From Euryarchaeota archaeon UBA125 (GTDB taxonomy: Archaea > Thermoplasmatota > Poseidoniia > Poseidoniales > Thalassarchaeaceae): DNA of 43,956 bases. The stretch is from the NCBI GenBank assembly GCA_002502625.1, contig DAPV01000070.1, forward strand, positions 1 to 43,956, in the 5' to 3' direction. The notes below the pieces were generated by a model, which was not told the DNA's origin, ran no database searches, and saw nothing but the letters and a program-made list of their open reading frames with translations. A program made the translations under genes and the position numbers. Of the stretch, positions 18,077-26,546 are shown one piece after another (position 1 is the first letter of the stretch; the number at the start of each line of letters is the position of its first letter).

Positions 18077-20080
18077 ATGAGACGAGCCAACTTAGTCACT
18101 GTTGTGCTTTTGTTTATGCTAATACCATTGCTACCACTGCAAGAAGTATCAGCAAATCAATCAGTGGTGAATCCTGGACCGGTAGAACACACATTATTCT
18201 TCATAGGAGAAGCAGATGGTACCAAATCTGGTTCAATGACTCCTTCTGAAAGTTCACTAAACAATTTTATCGAAAATGAAGTCAATACCGAAGCATCAGC
18301 AGAACAGCTTAAATTATTATCATTCGAGAGTTCAATAGCAAGTGATGGAATTATTCCTGAAGGAACATGGATCTACAGAACGAATTACAGGGTAGAGGGT
18401 GCATCTACTGCAGCCGCGAATTGGACTGTAGAAATTGAGATTGCTGGTGAAACATTTTCCAATTCAATATTTTCAGTCGCTGGCCGAGGACCAAGCTTCG
18501 ACATAGATGTTGAAATTGATGAATTGGTTGTCAATCAAGGAGAACAAATCATTGTTACATTTTATCTTGAAAATGGTATTATGTGGACATCTCCAGATGA
18601 TAATTCTAAAATGTTCGTTAGTTGGGGTGGTCCAGAATCTACAGCTGGACTTGTAGTAAATGCACCATTAGTAGAAATCGAAATGATGGAACCTAATGTA
18701 GATGGAAACGAAGTTTTTTTCCCAATTAGATTCCATTCCTCTTTCGGAAATGAATTAGCAAAGAGTGATTCTATGATTGCCAAAATAAGAGGGGATACCA
18801 TTCAAGGAGACCCATATATCAGTACTATTTCTGATGGGGTAGAGGTAGTGTATGTTTGGAATGCTGAAGGATTTCAATCAGGTGAATACACCCTAAACCT
18901 AACTCTTCAACCACAAGAAGGAGTTAATATCCAAACAGAAATTATCCATAATTTAGTTTTAGATGGTAGTTCTGGAGACGGAGACGGGTGGTATCCTTCT
19001 AGCGAGCCTGTAAGAACTGGAGGCACCAATTTACACTTAGACATCAACGTTAATCAAGTGGATGATAGACTAGAAAGGACGAGCAAACTAGAAATTGAGG
19101 GAGCAGTATCTACATGGATTCGATGGGGATTGGACAACATTGGCAACGAAAGTCTTGACTCAACATCGTGGTGGAGAGAACTAGGAGATTCTGGGTCTAT
19201 TGTTGGCGCTGATAACTTGAATAATCGCGTTGTAGACGATTCTGAAATTGATATTCTTGAGAATTACCTAACAGGGAGTTCCCGTAATTTAGCCGATTTC
19301 ATTGATAGAGCGCTAGCATTAGAATCGAAATCAATTCTCGGAGGAGACCCATTTGACCTAGAAGGAGCCCTAGATATTGACATAGATATGAATGGCCAAA
19401 ATTCCTTCGGACCTGAACCAATTACAATCACTATTCGCTCCAGTACGGTTCTAGATTCAGGTTCTTTTGTTTTCATTGAATCATTTGTACGATCACAATC
19501 CCAAACATATTGGACAAAAGTCAGTTTAGATGCTACACTTTCTACAAACCCACTTCAGGGGATTTCTAATGTATTCTCTGAAGAAATTGATTCGAATCAC
19601 CTTAGGATAGGAATAGCAGAGAATGTACGCGTCTCATTCTCATCGGAAGAAAGAATAGATGATTTCAGAGTCACTATTACCCCAGCAACATCATTTGTTG
19701 ACGGACCTATGATTGGACTATTTCTCTTGTTGGCAATACTCATTGTTAGTGCTACTGTATCTGTTAGAGGCACTAGAAATAAAACAAGATCACCATCGAT
19801 ATTTTGGCTTATTCTCTCCGCATCTATCTTATTAGTATTATACACAATGGGTATCAGAATGACTCTTGTGCTAGGAGCAGGAGTTGGAACTTTTGTTCTC
19901 TCATTAATCATTATATTCATTTCTCCAAGTCTTCGAATCGATGGACTAGATGAGATCCCTAATAAAAAAATTCCAGTAATTGATTGTCCAATTTGTAATC
20001 AAGCAAATCCAATCACTTCAGATGAACGTCCTCTAAGACTACCCTGTGGAGGATGTGGTAGAACGCTCCTAATTGAATAG
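18077..20080 (+). CDS. Membrane-anchored surface protein with cytosolic C-terminal zinc ribbon
   Basis: About 667 residues from the ATG at 18077. That start has GGTGG seven bases upstream and places the signal peptide (RRANLVTVVLLFMLIPLLPLQEVSA) at the N-terminus. An alternative ATG at 18026 overlaps the gltX stop. About 500 residues of beta-rich, acidic ectodomain follow, including an Asp/Asn-rich segment (about 310-470) of no recognised family. Three closely spaced hydrophobic helices (about 545-615) lead to a roughly 50-residue cytosolic tail ending in a zinc ribbon: CPIC, then CGGC, with GRTLLIE as the last residues. The orientation, with ectodomain outside and ribbon inside, is predicted and not proven. 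The ribbon could bind a protein or nucleic acid. The function is unknown. It is the last gene of the plus-strand unit, and its stop directly abuts the stop of the opposite gene. Confidence 0.75.
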   Translation: MRRANLVTVVLLFMLIPLLPLQEVSANQSVVNPGPVEHTLFFIGEADGTKSGSMTPSESSLNNFIENEVNTEASAEQLKLLSFESSIASDGIIPEGTWIYRTNYRVEGASTAAANWTVEIEIAGETFSNSIFSVAGRGPSFDIDVEIDELVVNQGEQIIVTFYLENGIMWTSPDDNSKMFVSWGGPESTAGLVVNAPLVEIEMMEPNVDGNEVFFPIRFHSSFGNELAKSDSMIAKIRGDTIQGDPYISTISDGVEVVYVWNAEGFQSGEYTLNLTLQPQEGVNIQTEIIHNLVLDGSSGDGDGWYPSSEPVRTGGTNLHLDINVNQVDDRLERTSKLEIEGAVSTWIRWGLDNIGNESLDSTSWWRELGDSGSIVGADNLNNRVVDDSEIDILENYLTGSSRNLADFIDRALALESKSILGGDPFDLEGALDIDIDMNGQNSFGPEPITITIRSSTVLDSGSFVFIESFVRSQSQTYWTKVSLDATLSTNPLQGISNVFSEEIDSNHLRIGIAENVRVSFSSEERIDDFRVTITPATSFVDGPMIGLFLLLAILIVSATVSVRGTRNKTRSPSIFWLILSASILLVLYTMGIRMTLVLGAGVGTFVLSLIIIFISPSLRIDGLDEIPNKKIPVIDCPICNQANPITSDERPLRLPCGGCGRTLLIE

Positions 20081-20947
20081 TTATTCATAGCGGCCAGTTC
20101 TAACTAACGCATCTACAGTTCTACTCGCAAACAAACGCACTTCTTGAGAACGATTCCATTCAATAGAAATATCATGAAGTTGAGATGCTAGATCTCTAGA
20201 CCAATCAGGAGCTAGAATTCGATGCCATCCTAATTCCTCTATTCTAGGTGTTGATGGACGTTCATTAGAAAGTAGTGGAAGAAAATATGTAGAAAGTGAC
20301 CTTGCTTGATCTTCAATATCCATCTTACTCCATCCTAATGTAAGTCCTTCCAGTAAAAATGGATCTAAGCCAGGGAGCATTTCCACTGATGGATCAGGTA
20401 CTTCAGGTAGGGGGACGACATTTATTCGTCCAATCTGTTGCAAATAATCACGTATGATTGTAAAGACTGGATCATAAGTTTGATCTATCGCATCATGTAA
20501 CCAATTACCTGCAATCGAAAAAGGAAGAAGGCGAATACTTCGAGTACCATCTGGAGATAATTCTTCCATCAATGATGCAGCAGTAGCTACAGGAGATAGG
20601 CGTCCATGTCTACCATCACCTTTGTGGCCATCTAATGCATGAACAATAGTAGGATTTAGAGTAAGTATTTCTTCACCTAAATCCCATATAATATCTGCAT
20701 CATGAGAATCTAATATATCAATTAAAATTCCAGAATTTTCAACAGATGAAGGAGCAAAACGTCTACTATATGGGCGTCCCAAATCAATTAATGCAGATTC
20801 AATCATTGATAATGCAATACATCCAGAGATAGTTAATGGAGCACGTAAGCTAACAGATTGGTTAGGATTATCCAATATATGCCTCGCAGCATTACGAATT
20901 GATTCTGATGACGCAGAGAATGGTTCCAACTCAATGAGGCGCGTCAT
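20081..20947 (-). CDS. Candidate degenerate RecJ/Cdc45-like (DHH-family) protein
   Basis: 288 residues, no signal peptide or membrane helix. The region VSLRAPLTISGCIALSMIESALIDLGRPYSRRF has the helix-strand pattern of the first DHH motif of archaeal RecJ-like proteins. The metal-binding Asp residues (usual D-x-DG-x-S) are replaced by APLTISG. IIWDLGEEILTLNPTIVHALDGHKGDG sits where the later Asp and DHH motifs would be. SPVATAASLMEEL and SIAGNWLHDAI resemble following helices. In many archaea a RecJ-like gene lies next to rps15, as here, which supports the call. If correct, it would be a catalytically inactive paralogue, perhaps a replisome subunit like Cdc45/GAN. The assignment rests on pattern and position and is uncertain. 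It starts 43 bases after rps15. Confidence 0.5.
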   Translation of the reverse strand: MTRLIELEPFSASSESIRNAARHILDNPNQSVSLRAPLTISGCIALSMIESALIDLGRPYSRRFAPSSVENSGILIDILDSHDADIIWDLGEEILTLNPTIVHALDGHKGDGRHGRLSPVATAASLMEELSPDGTRSIRLLPFSIAGNWLHDAIDQTYDPVFTIIRDYLQQIGRINVVPLPEVPDPSVEMLPGLDPFLLEGLTLGWSKMDIEDQARSLSTYFLPLLSNERPSTPRIEELGWHRILAPDWSRDLASQLHDISIEWNRSQEVRLFASRTVDALVRTGRYE

Positions 20948-20990
20948 GATTGTAGACTCACGAGGAGGTTCAAGACCTATGCGATTATTA

Positions 20991-21446
20991 TCAATTCACA
21001 GCCAGACGTAGTTGGTCTCTCTTATACGTCCAATCGGAATCTAATGCCCCAGTTCCCTTGAGATATCTTGACAATCTACGAATTCTAGATTCAACGAGTT
21101 CAAGTTGACGACGATTATGGAGATCTTTTCTGTTAGAATTAAGATGATCCAACATCTTCAACGCTTTTCTCATTAAATTCATCAAATCTTCTGGGATTTT
21201 AGGAGTAATTTCGTTTCTCGCCAAAACATGACTTATTCTTTCACCCAATACTAATCTGACATTAGGAACTGCATGCTGGTCTCGAAGAATAAGGCCAATC
21301 TGAGCAGTAGTATGGCCTTTACGAGCAAGATCAACAATTGTCTCTTCAATAGCAGATTTGTCAGTATTTGACCACTCAGGAGCAGAGTCTACAAACGGCT
21401 TGGTTGATCCACTTCGACCACGACCGGATGCGTGCATTCTACCCAC
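20991..21446 (-). CDS. rps15: 30S ribosomal protein S15 (archaeal/eukaryal S13e type)
   Basis: 151 residues, longer than bacterial S15 because of the archaeal N-terminal extension. It begins MGRMHASGRGRSGSTKP, the conserved start of this family. The ribosomal core has KMLDHLNSNRKDLHNRRQLELVESRIRRLSRYLKGTG, where H-x-x-x-N-x-K-D-x-x-x-R binds 16S rRNA. The start is GTG at 21446: the family needs the two residues before Arg-Met-His-Ala, and AAGGAG lies seven bases upstream. It is transcribed with arcS (69 bases upstream) and the RecJ-like gene. Confidence 0.95.
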   Translation of the reverse strand: MGRMHASGRGRSGSTKPFVDSAPEWSNTDKSAIEETIVDLARKGHTTAQIGLILRDQHAVPNVRLVLGERISHVLARNEITPKIPEDLMNLMRKALKMLDHLNSNRKDLHNRRQLELVESRIRRLSRYLKGTGALDSDWTYKRDQLRLAVN

Positions 21447-21453
21447 TATACCA

Positions 21454-21459
21454 CTCCTT
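21454..21459 (-). promoter_or_regulatory. Shine-Dalgarno sequence supporting the GTG start of rps15
   Basis: AAGGAG on the minus strand, seven bases before GTG at 21446. The next ATG, three codons inside, would be too far away. Confidence 0.55.
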
Positions 21460-21515
21460 GCAGCGCTGCGACTTCCTTCCCCTCTTTAACCGCTCCGACA
21501 ATCAAAAGTCAGATT

Positions 21516-23288
21516 TCAACCAATTCTATGATGAGATCTAGCAACTCTACCAGGAGATCCTTTCCATTCCCATCCAGGAGCTACTGCCCTTGCTGAACCG
21601 ATTAATATACTATTTTGCATGACTAAAATATCATCGCCTTCTCTAATCCCTTCAGGATATGATTCTATAATTGAAACGAAAATATCTCCCTTCCATTTTA
21701 CATCTGGAATCAGGTGGATTCTAGGCAAGACATTGCCTTCATACAATATATTTAGAGAAGACTTTGAAAATGCAAAACGACCAGAGCGTGGATGCCATTG
21801 AGCAATTTGTTTACCCTCTTTCTCAATTCTCCATCGAGGTGGACGGCCTTCAATTTTTACATCAGATAACCATGAGTCGTTATCGTACAAAAATCGTGAT
21901 GCTGAACGGTATATTTCTAATCTATGACGGTGCCCCTTTGGACCTCTTATTTCCAATCGCTTAACAACATCAGATATTGTAGACTGTAGCCTATCTAATG
22001 CTTCAGGTGAACCAGCAGTAGAATTTCCCCTCGTATCGATTAATTCAAAATCTCCATTAATTGAACTCAAATTAATTCCTGAATGATTGATTATTATCTT
22101 ATATCCTATTCGATTCGCTAGTGATTGAACCATTTCATGTATCATGGAAATCTCATCTGAATCCCAATCTCCAGTAACTGGGATATCATAATGAGCAGCA
22201 GGCCAAAAATCTTCTAGAGATCTAGGCACCAAGCCCAATGGAGATGTAACCATTACTTGGTCAACACAAGTAAAGGGGATATGCCGAGCAAATCTTCGAT
22301 GACTTTGAGATTCACGATATGGTTTTCGTTCACTGCAGGGTAGTAATAATAAAACAGATTCACAATGAGGTGGAGGGGTATATTGGTCAGCCACCCTTCT
22401 TTTCCAATCATGAACTAATGGATCATTTCTAGAAGAACTAGAATTAAATCGAAATCGACGATCTTGGGAAACATGACTTGCGAGTATCGATTTTCTCCCC
22501 CTCATCAAAGAATCATGACGTCTAAGATGCTCTACACTTCGAGGACTGTTGAGGACTTGGGATTCAACTAATTCTCTCAAATTCCCTCTTTTTATTGATG
22601 AGCGAATAAATCGTAGAGAGTCCTCCCAATCTCGAACCCAGATATCTGGATCTTCATCCTCATCCATAGGACGAGGGCCATTCATTGTTAGGCGATGTCC
22701 CGCTGCAGCTGCAGATCTAGCCCTAGCAGAGTCGAACAAATCTAGTCCAAACCAACTTAACAAAGCCGCATTATCAGGACCAGAAATTCCTGGCGCCCAA
22801 AGTAATGAAGAGGGAAAACGCTCCCTAAGAGTAAGTATTGCTTCAAGGAAAATTTGGCCAGAAGAAATTAATTGAGGAGCATCAACTAATATCACGATAT
22901 CTGGTGCGAGATTTCCATCCATTAATCTTGAATCATGATGCAAAGTTTGCCACGAAACAACCAAGAAATTATCATCGCCGCCCAATTTACCAGAATCTGC
23001 TTCACTCAATACAGGAGGTAGATGTTGACCCTCGGATGTTTGCCATTCTATGATTGAAGAAGGGGATAATATATCCATATCTTCGATCATAGTCTGTAAA
23101 ATAAGAGTTGCTGGAGAACCTGAACCATCACGAGAGAATGAGAATGGTGCAATCGATTGATGTAAATCAGGATCTCCCTCGATTTTTACGATACAAGGAG
23201 TATAGACACAAGGCGAACGTCGATCACCCAAACCGATAATCCTAGCATACCGATTACGCCCAACTATGGTTCGACCTAGGGCTCCCAT
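21516..23288 (-). CDS. arcS: Archaeosine synthase (TgtA2 type)
   Basis: 590 residues. ArcS converts preQ0 placed at tRNA position 15 by TgtA into archaeosine (G+). The N-terminal 250 residues form a TGT-like barrel without the transglycosylase catalytic residues. The diagnostic ArcS motif PCSxxKPYxxSxSH is intact at about residues 317-330 (LLPCSERKPYRESQSHRRF). The last 75 residues are a PUA domain (GDDILVMQNSILIGSARAV near its end) for tRNA binding. TgtA and a preQ0 pathway are not in the window. It is the first gene of the minus unit with rps15. The ATG at 23288 lacks a clear Shine-Dalgarno sequence. Confidence 0.92.
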   Translation of the reverse strand: MGALGRTIVGRNRYARIIGLGDRRSPCVYTPCIVKIEGDPDLHQSIAPFSFSRDGSGSPATLILQTMIEDMDILSPSSIIEWQTSEGQHLPPVLSEADSGKLGGDDNFLVVSWQTLHHDSRLMDGNLAPDIVILVDAPQLISSGQIFLEAILTLRERFPSSLLWAPGISGPDNAALLSWFGLDLFDSARARSAAAAGHRLTMNGPRPMDEDEDPDIWVRDWEDSLRFIRSSIKRGNLRELVESQVLNSPRSVEHLRRHDSLMRGRKSILASHVSQDRRFRFNSSSSRNDPLVHDWKRRVADQYTPPPHCESVLLLLPCSERKPYRESQSHRRFARHIPFTCVDQVMVTSPLGLVPRSLEDFWPAAHYDIPVTGDWDSDEISMIHEMVQSLANRIGYKIIINHSGINLSSINGDFELIDTRGNSTAGSPEALDRLQSTISDVVKRLEIRGPKGHRHRLEIYRSASRFLYDNDSWLSDVKIEGRPPRWRIEKEGKQIAQWHPRSGRFAFSKSSLNILYEGNVLPRIHLIPDVKWKGDIFVSIIESYPEGIREGDDILVMQNSILIGSARAVAPGWEWKGSPGRVARSHHRIG

Positions 23289-23352
23289 GTTTGCAAGGAG
23301 ACATGAGGCCCGCTTGAATGATTCTAAAAGCCAGTCAGGATGACAGGACTAT

Positions 23353-25338
23353 ATGGGCATCCGCCTTAAATCCACTTGGGCATTTTGGATTCTCTCAATT
23401 CTCATCGTTTCATTGGCTCCGATAGAAACAATAAACGCTGATGATGAAACCATTTTACATTTAGAAATTGATTCAACCGATGGTATCGCATGGATAAGCA
23501 TGATTTGCCAGAATCTCAATGGAGAATGTCCAACAGTCAATGTATCAATTATCTGGCCAAATGGAGATTCAGATATTCTATCTTCAACTTCCAATGAAGT
23601 TGTAAAAAACATTACCTCAGGAACTATCTCAATTTTTACAAATCAATCATTTGAATCTAGTCAATGGGAATTAAAAATGGTCATTCCAGATTCTATAAGT
23701 CATGAAATTATAGATCACCCGGAACACTCAGGGCATCAAGATGTTGCAGAGGCAAATATTTCTCAAATTAATACAGGATATTTGGACGGACATGATACAG
23801 ATGTCATACATATTTCTGGAAATGAAGGAGATTTTTTACATCTGTATCAAATTAGTTCACGGTATTCATTTACTTTAGATATTTTAGATACAAGTGGCCA
23901 GATTCCAATTCTAATCGAAACGCTAGGAAATAGTCCTAAATTCATTGAAATACCTACTGATGAGGGAGTTTATTTGAAAATTCATTCAAACGATGGAGAA
24001 GGGGTAAACCCGTATAGTTTTGTAATTGATATTTGGTCTGATGCAGATGAAAATCCAGATATTGTTTACCCTGAAACTAGATTTAATGGCACTATTGGCC
24101 CCCTTGATTCAGAAGGTGATTTTTATCTACTAAGGGTAGGACCAGGGTCTCCTTTAGAGATTGAATTTGAGACTACTGACATCATTGAATTAAGATATAT
24201 CGAAAACGGCAATATGACTGAATTAAATCAATCATCAGGAACATTGAGAATAGAAAATGTAGGAGAATCAAATACTACACTTCTAATTCATATTCGTTCA
24301 TCACATTCTGTTTTTTACAGCATATTACATTCGATAGATTCTCCATCTGACGGAGATAGTTTGGGAGATGCACCAGATACTCTACCAAATCTACAACAAA
24401 ATAGGGATGCTTATCCAGTCATCCAAGATGATGGAAGTTGGTATAATGGACTTCTTAATGACACTAGTGATATTGATTACTGGATTTTTAATATAGATGA
24501 TGTAAATGGATCTATAGTCCGTATAATCCCGTCTTCTGAATCAACTGATTGTTGTATCATGCGGATAATTACTTTGTCAAACATTACTGATTCTGCTAGT
24601 ACATTGAATATCATTGGACAGGGAACACATGCAATTGAAATTTCTTTAGATCAAAATCGTACTTCTGATTCTGTTCCTATCTCATATTCTCTAAGATTAG
24701 AATTACAAGATGTTGATGAACCGATATACTTCGATCGTTCGAGTGAATTTATCGGATTTTATGTTGTGATTGGACTACTTATGCTCTCACCCCTTTTACC
24801 AATCGCATATTGGCAATGGAAAGATAGAGACATCATTCGTGTAGAAAAACACGAAAAACTACGATTAATTCGATTACGAGAAAGACTCAGCGGGATAGGA
24901 TTAGATTCTCAAGAGGATGGCGATATTGATGCTGCTTTGTCATCATTAGGCGATTCAGAATGGGATGCATTGATTCAGGAATGGGGGAAACCAGATGTTA
25001 GACATTCGACTGAAAATATTGACATTGCTGCTTGGAGATTAGATATGGAATATCCAACATTACTGATTGGACTTCGTTCTAATGTTACATGGGAGCATGC
25101 GGGAGTAAGACTTGCGGCTACAATGGGAGATAGGGTAGAAATTGAGGATGTACATCCAAGTTATCTTCACTTTGAGGATGAAATTGTGTTAGACAAGATG
25201 TATGCTAACAAATTAAAATTTCTTCGGGTTCAACATTCTAGTGGTTCAACTAAATTAGATGTGATTGTTTCAGGGACCGTTGAGGGCGTACCTATGGCTG
25301 CAATGCCAACAACAGCCCTAGGCGATTCCGAGGAATAA
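23353..25338 (+). CDS. Membrane-anchored surface protein with PPC-like ectodomains and an unrecognised cytosolic domain
   Basis: 661 residues with a clear signal peptide (STWAFWILSILIVSLAPIETINA). The ectodomain has two or more units resembling bacterial pre-peptidase C-terminal (PPC) domains: GYLDGHDTDVIHISGNEGDFLHLYQI and LNDTSDIDYWIFNIDDVNGSIVRIIP. One transmembrane helix lies at about 467-489 (IGFYVVIGLLMLSPLLPIAYWQW). The 172-residue cytosolic part starts with a basic helix (EKLRLIRLRERLSG). It then has an acidic GDIDAALSSLGDSEWDALIQEWG segment and a compact alpha-beta region that I do not recognise. Standing alone between divergent arcS and convergent dnaJ, it must have its own promoter in the 64-base gap. 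Three bases separate its stop from that of dnaJ. Confidence 0.78.
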   Translation: MGIRLKSTWAFWILSILIVSLAPIETINADDETILHLEIDSTDGIAWISMICQNLNGECPTVNVSIIWPNGDSDILSSTSNEVVKNITSGTISIFTNQSFESSQWELKMVIPDSISHEIIDHPEHSGHQDVAEANISQINTGYLDGHDTDVIHISGNEGDFLHLYQISSRYSFTLDILDTSGQIPILIETLGNSPKFIEIPTDEGVYLKIHSNDGEGVNPYSFVIDIWSDADENPDIVYPETRFNGTIGPLDSEGDFYLLRVGPGSPLEIEFETTDIIELRYIENGNMTELNQSSGTLRIENVGESNTTLLIHIRSSHSVFYSILHSIDSPSDGDSLGDAPDTLPNLQQNRDAYPVIQDDGSWYNGLLNDTSDIDYWIFNIDDVNGSIVRIIPSSESTDCCIMRIITLSNITDSASTLNIIGQGTHAIEISLDQNRTSDSVPISYSLRLELQDVDEPIYFDRSSEFIGFYVVIGLLMLSPLLPIAYWQWKDRDIIRVEKHEKLRLIRLRERLSGIGLDSQEDGDIDAALSSLGDSEWDALIQEWGKPDVRHSTENIDIAAWRLDMEYPTLLIGLRSNVTWEHAGVRLAATMGDRVEIEDVHPSYLHFEDEIVLDKMYANKLKFLRVQHSSGSTKLDVIVSGTVEGVPMAAMPTTALGDSEE

Positions 25339-25341
25339 TTC

Positions 25342-26490
25342 TTAAACACCCCTACGCCGATTTCGAGCTTCTTTACGAATCGAATCTTCTATTTCATGAT
25401 TTGAAATATCTATTGATTTAGTTAAGTCCTGCAAAGATGAAAGTATGTTTTTAGAAAGATCTTCTGGAACATATAATTTGAGAAGAACTGTGACATTACC
25501 TCTTCCTCTTCCGCGATTATTAGGAATGCCTCGTCCCCTAATATCAATTGTATCTCCGGGCTTAGACCCTGCAGGAATCTCGATAACTAAAGGAGAACCG
25601 TCTAGGTGAGGAATTTCAAATTTTTTACCCCTTAACAAATCGTGATATCCAACTGGAAATGCCATCAATAAATCAGAGTCTGAACGTTCAAACCATTCAT
25701 GGTCTTCAACTGAAATTTCGATGTATAAATGCCCAGGTGGTCCTGAATTACCAGGTGTCGGCTCTCCTTGGCCTTGCATTCTCATCCTAGTCCCATGAGA
25801 GATACCCGGTGGAATAGAGAATCGAATAGTTCGTTCTTTCTTTATTCTCCCATCGCCACTACAAGATGAGCAAGGATCTGTGACTACCCTTCCTGTTCCT
25901 CCGCAATTGGGACAGTCGGTAACAGATTCTTGCAAAAAGGGACCAATTCTTTGAGTCTGAGTAATTCTACCATGTCCATCACAGGTACTACAAATCGAAA
26001 CACCTTCCTTTGATTTTGCACCTGTACCCGAACATTCTAAGCATTCCACTAACGATTCAATGTCAGATTCTTCTTCAGAACCATTGAACATCGATTCAAA
26101 TGAGATTCTATGTCTCATTAATAGATCATTTCCTCTTTTTTGTCTCCTTCTAGAGTTTCCTCCACCGAAAATTTGAGAAAATACTGAATCAAAGCCACCA
26201 CCCGAAAATAAATCTTCAAAATTGATATTTACGCCTTGAAAACCGGAACCAAATGGGTTACCTTCTGGACGATTATGGCCAAATGTATCGTATTGTCTTC
26301 TTTGTTCTTCATTAGATAGAATAGCATATGCTTCTTGCACTTCCTTAAACAATGCCTCTGCTTCTTCATCACCTTGATTTTTATCAGGATGATATTTTCT
26401 AGCTAAGGACCTAAATGCTTTTTTGATCTCTGAATCAGACGCTTTCTTGGATACTCCAAGAACCTCGTAATAATCCCTCTTATCAGACAT
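25342..26490 (-). CDS. dnaJ: Chaperone protein DnaJ (Hsp40, type A)
   Basis: 382 residues with the full type A layout. The J domain has the HPD motif (KYHPDKNQGDEEAE, about residues 32-34). A Gly/Phe-rich linker follows (NRPEGNPFGSGFQG). The zinc centre has four CxxCxGxG repeats (CLECSGTG, CSTCDGHG, CPNCGGTG, CSSCSGDG; about residues 150-220). The C-terminal substrate-binding domains end with RRRGV. DnaJ delivers unfolded proteins to DnaK and stimulates its ATPase. dnaK and grpE are not in the window, unlike the usual cluster. Type A DnaJ in archaea is generally thought to come from bacteria. AGAGG lies seven bases before the ATG at 26490. Confidence 0.96.
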   Translation of the reverse strand: MSDKRDYYEVLGVSKKASDSEIKKAFRSLARKYHPDKNQGDEEAEALFKEVQEAYAILSNEEQRRQYDTFGHNRPEGNPFGSGFQGVNINFEDLFSGGGFDSVFSQIFGGGNSRRRQKRGNDLLMRHRISFESMFNGSEEESDIESLVECLECSGTGAKSKEGVSICSTCDGHGRITQTQRIGPFLQESVTDCPNCGGTGRVVTDPCSSCSGDGRIKKERTIRFSIPPGISHGTRMRMQGQGEPTPGNSGPPGHLYIEISVEDHEWFERSDSDLLMAFPVGYHDLLRGKKFEIPHLDGSPLVIEIPAGSKPGDTIDIRGRGIPNNRGRGRGNVTVLLKLYVPEDLSKNILSSLQDLTKSIDISNHEIEDSIRKEARNRRRGV

Positions 26491-26546
26491 GTCGGGTCCT
26501 CTACAGTTTTCGGGTATTAATGGCCACCTTTGAATCGTTCCCGCAT

